Positions 13,496 to 25,685 of a stretch of 64,000 nucleotides of DNA are shown piece after piece (positions within the stretch are counted from its first letter, which is position 1; every line of letters starts with the position of its first letter). The translations under genes and the position numbers were made by a program. The notes beneath the pieces were generated by a model. The model made no database searches, had not been told where the DNA came from, and worked only from the letters and a program-made list of their open reading frames with translations. This stretch comes from Vespa crabro (taxonomy: Eukaryota; Arthropoda; Insecta; Hymenoptera; Vespidae): the NCBI RefSeq assembly GCF_910589235.1, contig NC_060956.1, forward strand, positions 16,478,499 to 16,542,498. The letters are read 5' to 3'.

Positions 13496-13497
<2 letters not shown>

Positions 13498-13546
<49 letters not shown>
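13498..13546. repeat. (CT)n microsatellite
   Basis: About 24 TC units, 360 bp downstream of the EGF exon in intron 2. Confidence 0.95.
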
Positions 13547-13547
<1 letters not shown>

Positions 13548-13906
13548 ACCATCCTCTTCCACCCTTTTTCCTCTTTTCCCTCGTTTCTCATTCTTTTCGC
13601 GTGGGAGGCCGCAATACGTCCGGTTCTCTCGCCCCCTCTTCCACCCTCTCCCACCTTTTTCCTCCTGACGCCGCCTTTTGCCTCTTCGCGGATCGCCAAG
13701 CTCGCATGCAACTCCTCCTGGCAACGTTTCACCATGTCGAAAGGACTTTTTTCACCATTTTCTCGAGATTAATTCGCCCAACAAATGACGGAAATAATAG
13801 TCGAAGAACTTTCGACTAACGTATAAATAATTATCGTTGTAGTAATGTTCATTACTATCGGAAATCTAAGAAAAGTTTTCATATAATCGATTTTTTGTTC
13901 ACTTAC

Positions 13907-13985
13907 TTGCAATGCAATTCTCCTCGTACCGTTGACGTGCAGATTCCGCCGTTCTTACATGGACTCGGTGAACACGAAACGAAAC
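13907..13985 (-). CDS. Notch: Second coding exon: first half of EGF-like repeat 1 (probable Notch)
   Basis: Seen: a 79-nt minus-strand exon with acceptor TTATTTATTTCAG| ending at 13,986 and donor AA|GTAAGTG starting at 13,906. Joined to the exon at 51,041-51,149 (phase 1 to phase 1), it reads G-FVSCSPSPCKNGGICTS and then a 7-residue stretch to a fourth Cys. Cysteine spacing is C-x4-C-x5-C-x9-C, with the NGG typical of EGF-like modules. The exon stops in phase 0+2 just after Cys4, so Cys5-Cys6 must be on the next exon, which I did not find and which should lie left of position 1. Known: Notch EGF1 is split at this point in vertebrate genes and the fly EGF1 has this spacing, as far as I recall. 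Odd: the 5' 25 bases of this exon and its splice site are part of a tandem repeat array (13,960-15,275). EGF identity is strong; the Notch assignment is an inference. Confidence 0.72.
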
Positions 13986-15275
13986 CTGAAATAAATAAAC
14001 AAAAAACGTCATCACTTAGAATTTGAGCTGATCGTTAAATTTATCATTTATATAATACGATCGAATATAATGATAAATTACAGTACGCTTAGTTACTTTT
14101 TTTTTTTTTTTCTTATATAATATATTTGAAAAATGCTGATTCCAGAAAACAAAAATTAAAATATAAAAGGAAAAGAAAAAGGAAAAACAATATTAAAATG
14201 AATATTAAAAGTAGCGAACGATCGAGAAGGATTCGATAAATACGAGATGAAATCTGAAATAAATAAATAAGTAACATCATAAGTTGGAATTTAAACTGAT
14301 CATTAAATTTAAAGTTCATGTATATAATCCAATCGAATGTTATAATAAATTACGATATACCTTAATTATGTTTCTTTTTTTTTTTAATTGTATATTTCAG
14401 AAACACAAAAAAAAGAGAGAAAAAGGAAAAAGAAAAACAATATTAAAATAAATTAAAAGGAACGAATTCGATCGAGAAGAACTCGGTAAACATGAAAGGA
14501 AACCTGAAATAAATAAATAATTAACGTCATAATTTGGAATTAAAACTGATTGTTAAATTTAAAGTTCATGTAGATAATCCGATTGAATATTACAATAAAT
14601 TACGATATATCTTAATTATGTTATTTTTTATAGATAATATATTTGAGAAAGTCGATTTCAGAAAATGAAAATAAAAAAAAAAAGATGGAAAGAGAAAAAT
14701 TTTATTAAAATGAATTAAAAGTAGTGAACGATCAAGAAGGATCCGATAAACATGAGTCAAAACTTGAAATAATTAAACAAATGACGTAATCATTTGGAAT
14801 TTAAACTAATCATTAAATTTAAAGATCATTCATATAATCCAACCGAATATTATGATAAATTATGATACATCTTAATTATTATTTTTTATTCTATACAAGT
14901 AATTTGAGAAATTTGATTTCAGGTAAAAAAAGAAAATAAAAGAAATAAAAAATAGGAAAACAGTATTAAAATGAATTAAAAGTAGCGAACGATCGAGAAG
15001 GACTCAAATAAATATTAATGAAAACCTGAAATAAATAAACAAATAACATTGTCATTTGGAATTCAAACAAATTGTTAAAATTTAAATATCATATGTATAT
15101 ATATATATATATATGACCCGATCGAATATTTCAGTAAATTCTGATACATCTTAATTATTCGTTTTTTCTTTTCTAAATAATATATTTGAGAACTTTGATT
15201 TCAGGGAAAAAGAAAAAATAAAACATGGAAAAACAATATTAAAATAAATTAAAAGTAGCGGACAATCGAGAAGAC
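13960..15275. repeat. Tandem array, about 5 copies of a ~260-bp unit, overlapping an exon boundary
   Basis: The anchor CCTGAAATAAATAAA recurs (with small changes) with its junction at about 13,986, 14,254, 14,504, 14,763 and 15,026, spacing 250-268 bp. Other unit landmarks also recur: the block near TTTGGAATTTAAACTGAT, AATACGATCGAATAT-like sequence, and GTAGCGAACGATCGAGAAGGA. The first copy includes the 3' splice site and first 25 bases of the EGF exon; the array ends near 15,275. Copies have diverged by roughly 10-25 percent by eye. Confidence 0.85.
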
Positions 15276-15408
15276 GTATGCTCCTTATGTGGATGAGAGA
15301 AAAGATGTGTTACCCGAACCTTCACTTATCGAAGTAGCAATTAAAGTACATTTCGAGTATATGGAAAGAAGAGTGAGAGGGAGAGAGAAAGAGAGGAAAA
15401 GAGTAGAG

Positions 15409-15439
<31 letters not shown>

Positions 15440-16051
15440 AGAAGAAGAAGAAGAAAAAGAAGAAGAAGAAGAAGAAAGTGCGCACGAATCCTAAAAGAAC
15501 CTTTGACACGGCACGCAAAGTGAATTTTCGTGTAACCCCATCGAAGAAGATAGAAAGGTGTGGAATAAGGAAAAAGAGGAGGGAAGGTGGGCAAGCGAGC
15601 CCTTTCGTATTTCGCGACCACTTTTAAGGGAGCACGAGGACATTGCAAAGGGGCTGTAAACATGCGAGAATCCTCGAACTTGATCTCAGATCGATGAGAC
15701 TTTACTTCCGTGAGAGAAACTGAAAACTCGAAACAATACAGTAGACGTATAAACTCGACAAAATTGGTACACAGAATATGAAATAAAGAAATAAAATATT
15801 TATGGAAATATGTTAGATTGTGATTCATAAAAATTACGACGATGAGAAATTATTTTATTTCGATTTCTTTGTATAATTTTTTTTTTTTTTATTCATTTAC
15901 GACAATTAGAAATTATTTCAACAAGTGACAATTATTTTTCGACAACAAAGACAATTGAAAATTATTCATGCATAATTTATGAAAGAAAATTTAAATTAAA
16001 GGAAGTAAAAAAAAATAAAAATAATAAAAAAGAAAAAAAACAAGAGAAGAT

Positions 16052-16109
16052 AGATTTAATCGATAATTCATTTTCTTTCACGATTTAATCGATAATTCAT
16101 TTTCTTTCA
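16052..16109. repeat. Recent tandem duplication, 28-bp unit
   Basis: GATTTAATCGATAATTCATT plus TTCTTTCA occurs twice with one or two bases between the copies and no differences that I can see. Confidence 0.8.
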
Positions 16110-16354
16110 AGTTTTGATACTCGTAAAGATGCCCGACAGATACAAGATCTTAGAAAAAGTGTGTAGAATCTTAAATATTTCTATAAAACGATGACGCTAC
16201 GTAACATCGAACTCGCTGCACGCTTAGTCGTTCCTAGGCATCGATTAAGAGAATTTGCATGTGAGCTTTCCGTTCTGTTCTTTAGAGCACGTTTCGTGCG
16301 TATTTCTACGGGTACATCCTCTCTTTTTCTCTTTCTCTCTCTCTCTCCCTCTCA

Positions 16355-16392
<38 letters not shown>

Positions 16393-18313
16393 ACACGATG
16401 ATGTTAGCGATTCGATAAGACTCGAACTAAATCACACGCGCGGAAAGCGCGTGTTAGGAGCTCGATTAACGTAACGTATCTTCGCATAAACCACGTCGCA
16501 AGACTAATGGACACACGCCAGTGTTGCTATAATAACAACGCGGCAAATAACTGCTTAAGGGCAACGAATGGGAGAAAGAGAGAGAGAAAGAGAGGGAATG
16601 TGTGTGTATGTCTATAAGAAAGAAGGAGAGAAAGGGATAGAAAAAGAGAGGTGGGAGGCAAAACTCGACGAGCACGTTGTACTTATGTTTTATCAGGGTA
16701 CACAACCCTATAGAGTCCTACGTGTTTGTCTACGTGACCTTCGATCCTGTAAGACGCTAAGTGATGCCCAACTTTCTCGAATTTACCACTAACGATCTCA
16801 GTCTGAGTTGATCTTGGAATAAAATATTCGCATAATCGGATTTTTACGTATAACGTCAATTTACGTGGCATACGTTAAGAGCGGCGTTAATGGGGGGGGG
16901 GCGGGGAAAAAGAGGAGAAAAGAGGAAGTTGACGATCTTGCAAAGAGGTTCCTCATTTCCGTCGTGTCTACGTATGTAAAGAAGGTACGTACGTACGTCG
17001 TGTCGGTACCAGGTTCGTTTCACGCATAAATTCCCAAGTCTTTTATTTGAGTAGGATGCTCGACAAGGATACGTTTCAATGAATCTTCCCCTTGGTGGTT
17101 CTGATATTCGAAACTATAGTGATTAATGGCCAAGTATATTATTAATAGCGAATGGGAAAAAGAAAAGTACTTACGATGGAAGGCATCGTCGTGTAATCCG
17201 AGTCTCTCGTGATGTAATATATGTATGTATGTATACACGAGATCACTATGGGTATGTCACGTAGGCGTAGGATGCTCTTTAAGAAGAGACTCCATTCTGA
17301 ACGGACGAAAATGTCATTGTGACGATGAGAAATATGGGAGTCCTTCGCATTCGCGACACGGTCGGTCAACCGCTGATCAAAATTCACAATAAAATAGAGA
17401 AAGAGAAATATATAGATATACGTACGCTTTCGAATTTTCGTTAGTCTATGCAAACGACATTACAAAAGAAAGGATATGTTACCCAATAATATCAATTGGT
17501 AAAACTTTAATGATCGATTATGCAAATTTTCTCACGGAACGAATTATTCCTTTTGAATCGAATATTTTTCATTAAATCTACAGTCTTTAGAAACGATCGC
17601 ATACGATTACAAATTCCTATTAATAAATATCTTTGTGTAATAATTTATAATAAATATTTCTTACGATCTTGTATATCCTAATTAAACATCGTTGTTCGAA
17701 TTTACAAATGAGAGATAACATATAAAAATCATTGTATAACAATTAATAACGCTATATCCCATGATAATTCAAAGTAAATAAAAAAATGTCTACGTCTCGG
17801 GATCAATTATCAAAGATTTACATTTATCAAGTTTCAATTAAGAGATAAATCTACGTTGAAGATGTCCATTTCTAAGGAAAAAAAAAAAACAAATACGAAG
17901 GAGGGAAAATAAAAAAAAAAAAAGGAGAAACGATCGATAGGTGTTGCGTGCTATTGTATTGAAAATACACAAGAAGGAAACAATTCGAGAGAAGTAAAGG
18001 AAAAGAGAGTCGTTTTGCACGCTCGAACTCGAGTAAGCCGATCTCAATTTATAATTCTCCGACACGTCTGTGGTCATTGAAGTCGCACGACGCGACGACG
18101 ATGGCCGCTGGGCTCGTGACGATAGCGTCGCTGCGTGTTAGAGAGAGTGAAAGAGAGAGAGAGAGAGAGAAAGAGAGAGCAAAAGAGAAAGAAAAAAAAG
18201 ACAAGACCACACGACGCGCGACGACGACGACACAACGACGACGATTCAATCTATGTGCTCCCGTAACGAGAAGAGGGCTACGCCGAGTCACTCAGCACAT
18301 AGATAAACATGTA

Positions 18314-18365
<52 letters not shown>

Positions 18366-18814
18366 TATATTCGAGAAGACGCAAGTCGCGAACAAGAACA
18401 CACAACACAACGAAGAGGACGAAATGCACGCGCTCGTCGGCAATGTTCGCGACAAGACGGATGAGATCAGTTAAACCAAACTGCCATCGTGACAAATCCA
18501 CCGTTTCCTCTGTTGTCGTCTTCGTCGTTGGTTGTATTCTCTACACGTGCTAAACAAAACCGTCCTATGTAAGTCCATCACGCATGAAATTTAATTCATT
18601 CTACGTAGGACGAACGATTTTTCTGCGATTTATGTCAGGATTTCCGTCCGTGGGTAGTCTGAATGCTTGCTTGCTTGTTTCTTATCAAAATGATACTAAT
18701 CGACGTTCGACTAATTCAATCGTCAGTTTCTTTCTAATCATTCGAACGAAACTAAAGAAGTAGTGAAGAAAAAGAAAAAGATCCGTAATATTCATAATTT
18801 CTTTTTCAAAGTTA

Positions 18815-18850
18815 CCTTTCAATGGACCTTTCAATGGACCTTTCAATGAA
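18815..18850. repeat. 13-bp tandem repeat, three copies
   Basis: CCTTTCAATGGA repeated as CTTTCAATGGA(C)C, third copy altered to CAATGAAC. Confidence 0.7.
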
Positions 18851-19216
18851 CAGATTCTCTACTGTCTTTCGAGATGTACAAATTTCCTCTCGTTTGTACA
18901 TTCGTTTAAACCTCGATTGAAAATTCAACTATTCTACTTTATTCTACTTTCTTGTACATTTTAATTTACTTTGATATGCGACATTTTCATTCAGATTCGA
19001 TTGCGTAAGTAAATAACACGTTAATATCTTTTCTTTTCGTTTGGTCATTCACAAAACGTGTTTAAAATATTCTCGAAGCGGGTTTAAAGCGGGATAATTA
19101 TATCGCATGGGTTACGCAAATTCAGGAATATGAAAACACGCGAAAAACGGCGTCATTAAAGAAAGAGAACGTGTCATTTAATTATGTATGCCGCACGATT
19201 AGTTTAGTGAATGCTG

Positions 19217-19219
<3 letters not shown>

Positions 19220-19278
<59 letters not shown>
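19220..19278. repeat. (CT)n microsatellite
   Basis: About 29 uninterrupted TC units in intron 1. Confidence 0.95.
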
Positions 19279-19281
<3 letters not shown>

Positions 19282-21009
19282 AACTTCTATAAACTGAAAG
19301 CACACACACCCACGCTATATAATCTACATTGTCCTGAAAAAAAAGTGGCTTTAACTGTTTCAATTTCAGAGTAAATTGCCACGGAGAGAAAGAGAAAGCC
19401 ACCGTTGAATTTATGCCTTCCTTCCTGCTCGTCCGTAAAATTAATTTGCGCTCGCGCTAATAATGGAAGCTCCGAGTAAATTGCACCACAAAAGCGAGCG
19501 AGAATGCCTGGATGACCGACTACGTAAACCGGCGTTTACGTTTCGTTCACAAGCGTTAAAACTTTCTTATATTTTTTACTATATTTATACCAAATGCCAT
19601 GTTTTCTTTATTACCGTTCTAATTAAAATACGCACGGTTCGTTATAATATATCCGAATTTCTGCATAAACGTCGTTTATATTTTTCGACTTAATTTTCAC
19701 GCGATAACGTGCACGTTCGTTAGTTTCACATTAAAACGTATTAACGTTAAGGAACGTAACGTTAAGGATCCTGTTATTATATACGAGAATAACAAAAACC
19801 GAGATCTTTCTTGTCGAGACGTAATAAAAAATTCACTTTCGTTACTACATTCGCTTTATTCTTTTAATTACTTTTTTATTCGTTTCTTTTAATATATCGT
19901 TCTCTTAAACTATAAAGCAGTATAAACGTCATTGAATTTATCTTTATTCGAAGGATAATTTTAATTAGATATAAATTCATAATTAACGAAATAGACGTAT
20001 ACGTAAACAAAATGAATAAACATAAGAATTTAACAAAAAAAGAAAAAGTCGAGACAACATACACGCTTGAATAAAACGTTTATTCCAAACTTATGATGCC
20101 TTTGATGCAAACATATATAATACATTATGTTCGATATATATTACATTGAATTATTATCTAGAAGAAATAAACTGAACTGTATTAATCATGTTTAATGAAT
20201 TTATCTTACTGAAAGGAATTTTTATTTTATTGTGTTGAAATAATGAAAAATTTATGATTATCAATATTAACTCTAATTATGTGGTTTTTACTAATTTTGA
20301 CATCGAACAATCATCGGTGATCCTTACGGTGTTACAGACAAATTAAATGCCGATCACTTCTGTGACATTCAACATGATAACATTGCAACAAATTGCTTTA
20401 CAATAATTATTTTTTAATTACTTTAGTTTACTTTGATCTATATTCTAATCTCTAATCTCTAACTATATTCTAATCTCTACTCTGTTCTCTCAGCACCGAT
20501 ACCTAATCTTTATATCGATTATCGTTCTTTTCTTTCGCTCATTTTTTTTCGCTCATCGTTTTCTTTCATTCATCTATGTATATCTTTTAAGACGCATGCC
20601 TTACAAATTACGTTTAGACAAAGCGCGTTCAAAATAAAATCCTAGACATCGCCTAAACTTCGTTTACGTATAATCAATCACACATAAATATTTTTCTAAT
20701 TCTACAATATTTATCTATTTATAAATTTACATTTTAAAAAGTGAAAATCAATCGAAAAAATATATCAAACGAAAGAATATCTAAATAAAAATGAATAAAT
20801 GTTAAGAATTTGAAAGAAAGTCGAGATAACATACGCTTGCGCTTATTTCTAAGCCCACGCGATCGTGTACGTGTAAACACGGAGAACATCGGCATCGAGG
20901 ATTCTCTCCAAGGATCTTGGAGATATCGAACGTGCGAAAACGCCGTGGCGCTTGCGTAAAACGATTATTTCAAGCTTTAAGAAAAGAACAGAGAAAGAAA
21001 GGGAGAGAT

Positions 21010-21059
<50 letters not shown>

Positions 21060-21898
21060 AAGGGATAAGGATGAGAGAGGGGTGAAGACACGCCGCGAAC
21101 CACGAGTATCCAATGAATGATTCAAGCGTAGATCTAAAGAATCTCGTTGCTGGTTCGAGTATTCGAACGTCTTTACGTGTATTGTGAATCTATGTATATG
21201 TGTTATGTGTACATGTATGCGCGTTTTACGTCATAAAGACACGCGCACGAGCGCACGCGCATTTTAACGCTCCGTTCCTTCGACCCAAGCATCGCTCGTA
21301 AATTAACCCGTGAGGCAAGTTACACACCGGCGAAAGAGACCGATGGGAGGTCGACGTTTTTTCTATCGTCTATCTTAAAAGAGAGAGAGAAAAAGAGAGA
21401 GGAAGAGAAAGAGAGAGAGTAAGAGAGTGAGAGAATGAGAGAGCTTTCTCGTATGCGAGCGATGTGACATTTCGATGATCGGATAATAGGTTAAGGGCAA
21501 AAAGCTGAACAATGAATTTCTAAGATGACTATATCAAGATATGTAAGTACACGGAGAAAATAGGGGAAGTTTATAATTATATGGTATGTTGTATAAAAAT
21601 GTAAACAAAAAATAAAAAAAAAAATAAGAAAAGACATACATACTGAGTGCATTAAATTAAATGGCCAATAAAATCACCGAATATCCTTGTATCGTGTTTC
21701 TTGCCATTACCTATCTACATGATAATGATAGAGACGAGTATCTAACGTTTAAAAAAAGGTATGGATTAGTGTTAGAAGTTAGATTATTATGTGAAATTAC
21801 ATAATAATAATATATTTTAGGAAAACTTTTCAAACTTTAAATAGCTTCGATAAGTGTTTACAACTGAATAAATAAATAAACACAGGCGCACACCCACG

Positions 21899-21960
<62 letters not shown>

Positions 21961-22485
21961 TATGTATGAAAAGAAAAACACATTCGCGAGTCACGATATC
22001 AGTAATGCTTATGTAATCGATATCTCGATCTAGTAGTTTTGCCACGTATTATCGGTATCACGATGAAATGGAACGATCCACGGCTTCTTCATTCGACTTC
22101 CGATACGATTATTCATCCTCTTTAACATCGAGAAAGATCACTTTTACTATTCGTGATTCAACATTTGCGAAAGGTCGTTGCTCCAGCACCTTGTCCGGGG
22201 TCAAGACTCGCAAATGTCTTGCGTGGATACCATGAACCGATGTTGTTGCTAACTCGTCTTAGAGAATAAACCGCTTTGTCCGCTTTCGTTTATATTACGA
22301 TCGAATAACATTATGCTCGACAATATTCGAAAATTACTATACGAGAAAATTAGCAAATACGAGACGAGAATTCGTCAAAGAAATATTTTATTCGATTCTA
22401 GATAAATAAATTTCATTAGGAGGAAAAAAAAAAGAAAGATATAAAGAATGATCATTCTAAACTTTGTATATTAAACGAGAGATCG

Positions 22486-22513
22486 ATCGTGCGAATTAAT
22501 AAATTCGCACGAT
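22486..22513. repeat. Perfect 12-bp stem hairpin followed by T-run
   Basis: ATCGTGCGAATT, loop AATA, AATTCGCACGAT, then eight or more T. It resembles an intrinsic terminator by shape, but this is insect DNA, so it is recorded only as a hairpin or dimeric site. Confidence 0.6.
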
Positions 22514-22608
22514 TTTTTTTTAATGATAAATTAAATAGGAACGACAAACATGGCGACACACTTTAAATCTACATATATAATTTATACATACATACGTACT
22601 CATCGTAA

Positions 22609-22640
<32 letters not shown>

Positions 22641-22902
22641 TCTCTCTCTCTCCCTCTCTCCCTCTTTTTCTTCATGGTGATCATATATCAATGGTATTTA
22701 AATTTAAAATAGCAGCACGATCGAACGATCGATTCAAAGACGTGCCGATGAAAACGATTTAACGAGCTAACAAAAAAGTCGATTACATCAAAGAAGTAGT
22801 ACCGAAGAGGAAGGGAACGAGCGAGTACCATAATCGGTCGATGCGTTGTCTTACAAAGCCTTTCAAGAGACCTTGCCCAGAGAAAGAAAGAAAGAAAGAA
22901 AG

Positions 22903-22941
<39 letters not shown>

Positions 22942-23335
22942 GAGAAAAAAAGGAACAAACTTCGGCAAAAGGAGAAAAATTTTTTAAATTTTACGACCGG
23001 ATGAATGATACCTGACTTCAAATGCGCTCTTCTTCTCTTTCAGCTTCGTATTCGCTAAGTTTTCCCGGAACAGAGACACTACGCGAAAGGATAACTTCCC
23101 CCTACCTTCCACCTCCCACCCCAAACCACTTTACTACTTCACCTACCAGTACTCCTTTCAATCTCCCTTCCTTCTAACCAAACCTCTATCTATCTCTCGT
23201 TCACTTCGTCTTTCTCTTTCCCCGCTTCTCGTATGCCGACAATTCACTCTCATTGGCGGCTCGCCAGAAGGAAACGTTTCAACCTTTCCTCTCTCTTTTT
23301 CTTTCCCTCTCTTTCTCTCTCGTTCGCTCTCTCGT

Positions 23336-23370
<35 letters not shown>

Positions 23371-24078
23371 CCTATGGTCTACTCGTCCAACTAAATATCA
23401 CTTGCTCGTCGATGAATGAAATTTCGAAGGATTTAAAAGCCGAGATAGAAGAACGAACACCTGTTGGCTTCCACAAACCGATTATAATAAGCTTTTCCAT
23501 GCTTGCCAATGAACTCGAACGAGTCAGTTCGTTTCTTTATATTTCCATTTCGAAATAATATGGCGACCCTTCATTCGTGCTCGATTATTACTGAAAGGGA
23601 TCACGGTCGAGATAACAAAATCGCTTTACTGAAGTGTGCATAAATCCTTTTGTTCTCTTTCTTTTTTTACTCCTCGATTTGCATCAAAAAAAAAAAAAAA
23701 GAAAAAAAAAAAAAAGAAAAAAAAACAGAAAAAAGAAAAAAAAAACAGAAAAATCAATCGCGAGCTTTGCTAAGAGCGGAAACGAGGAAAAAAGAAAAAA
23801 AGAAAAGCGAAGGAAGAAAAAAAGCATGATAAAACAAGATAGAACAAAGTAAAAAATGTAAAGTGAAAGGAGTGGCTGCTCGTAGGATCTAAAAGTGTTC
23901 AACGCAGCAGACCATGCTGGATTATGTCGAAAGGACGACGGTGCAGAATCGAAATCGTTCGACGTCGTTCCACGGGCAAAAGATTCTCGAGGCGGCTGGC
24001 TCGTATTAGCGGGCCCATTAATCACAATTACGTGAATTCAGGTCCCGTGGTCGCGCGCGTGCACACCTCACCAACGAC

Positions 24079-24111
<33 letters not shown>

Positions 24112-24168
24112 AGAAGAAGAAGAAGAAGAAGAAGAAGAAGAAGAAGAGGAGGAGGAGGAGGAGGAGGA
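24079..24168. repeat. Pure purine (GAA)n/(GAG)n tract
   Basis: About 90 bases of only A and G on the plus strand, mainly GAA passing into GAG. Encodes a false poly-Glu frame. Confidence 0.95.
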
Positions 24169-25620
24169 CACGCTCGCAGAAAATGTACGAGTCGAAGAGC
24201 TCGGTAAAAATACCGCCCACTGGGCCGATGCCCTGCCAACAAACCTTCCCTTGTCGTCGTCCTCGCAGCGGGTGGATTATCCTGGACCACCGTGGAATTT
24301 CGATGGGACAGGAAGACTACATCGTTCAGTCGAACTCTTCTCTCTATCTCTTTCTATCTTTTTTTCTCTCTCTCCCTTTCTCTCTTTCTTCTCGTCACCG
24401 CCCTACTTACATTCCACCCTCGTCTCCCGTTGCTTTCCGCTGCGTTTCTTATGTATATGTATGCGTACCGTTTTCTTTGATATCATCCAATGCTCTCAAG
24501 GGTCACCCCTGAACGATCTTGATCTTTGTTTCTTTGTCCTCGAGAATAATTTAAAAAGTAACTGCCTCGTTTGTGTAACCAATTGTGTATACATACGTAT
24601 ATATATATATATACACACAATGATTTTAACCATTTCGAAGAGTTTTCGAACGTTTGAAATTATATTTCTAACGTTAAATCGATTTTCTTTCTGTTACCTT
24701 GCACCGTCATTTTACTTTAAATATTAAAAAGAAAAAAGAAAAAGAAAAGAAGAAGAAGAAAAAGAAGAAGAGTAAAGAAAAAAAAGAATGAAGAAAAAAG
24801 TCTCCAAGTCAATACGGTTATTTAGAAAAACTTTCAAACTCTACCAACCAGATTTTAACTCACATTCATTTATATATTTATACGATCGCTCTAAAGGCAT
24901 TTTAAAGATATTACCGTTAGAACGAAGAGAAGGATAGCTTAGGTTAACTTAGCTTAGATATAAATGCACTTAGATACGGTACAAGTATGTACTTACACAA
25001 GGAAACGCATTTCAGAAGCAATCGCGCACGCGAAAGACCAACCGGACAGGAAATTATCCAGCGATCGGTGTACATGCACTATGTCGACCTCCCGCATTGC
25101 GCAAGAAGTAGAGCTCGTTTGTGCCATATTTGGCCCGGGGGAACTCGGGTTTCTAACTCCTTCGATAGAGGACTTCTCGAATCGTCTCGTTGCATCTCCG
25201 TAGACACGCACCAAGCAAACGCACCGTGTCACTAAAAGGAGAGAAAATCGCTTTGCTCGTTGTCGTCGTCGTCGTCGTCGTCAACGTCAACGAAACTGCA
25301 TTACCACTTTTTCTTACTTCCTTCGATCCTACTCGATTCTATTTCGAAAGACTTCTATACCCATTAACTCTTAGCCTTATCCTGGTCAGTATTTATTTAT
25401 TATAAATTATACAAACTCGTTTATTGCAATTTTATTATATATACCTATTCGATTGGTTAACTCATTTCCTACTATTATAACGCTTTGATACTTTTTGACG
25501 ACACTAAAGAATATAATATCTTTCAATTGGATACGATGGGTTAACGATAAAAAGTGTACGGCGGTAAGTCGCGTGCCCTTTATGTAACATCCTCGAATGG
25601 ATGCGCTATTATCGAGGGAC

Positions 25621-25685
<65 letters not shown>

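Larger units (their letters stand above)
5001..13906. other. Intron 2 of the Notch-like gene, right part: no exon recognised
   Basis: Between the listed repeats and hairpins there are complex, CpG-containing islands at 5,000-5,230, 5,690-6,440, 6,730-6,930, 7,560-7,816 (with a 74-codon open frame), 8,390-8,740, 9,510-9,720, 10,620-10,900, 11,270-11,640, 12,030-12,180, 12,540-12,790, 12,930-13,110 and 13,550-13,830. These are the places to look for enhancers. Further repeats: (CT)n 6,225-6,290, (GA)n 8,285-8,375 and 9,745-9,774, (TA)n 9,471-9,502 and 11,799-11,825. Confidence 0.5.

Noticed and set aside
17142..17453. Minus-strand segment ending in a GTAAGT donor, possible extra exon
   Set aside because: Good donor but no clear acceptor or coding signature; could be a non-coding exon, not enough to call.
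22486..22520. Rho-independent terminator
   Set aside because: Shape fits, but the context is insect intron DNA, where such terminators do not operate.
23924..24727. 267-codon open frame with poly-Glu
   Set aside because: Built around a GAA/GAG microsatellite and CT-rich stretches; composition shifts abruptly along the frame and no recognisable domain is present.
24964..25235. Overlapping 79- and 82-codon frames in a complex island
   Set aside because: Two frames and the opposite strand are all open at once, typical of CpG-rich non-coding DNA; no family recognised.
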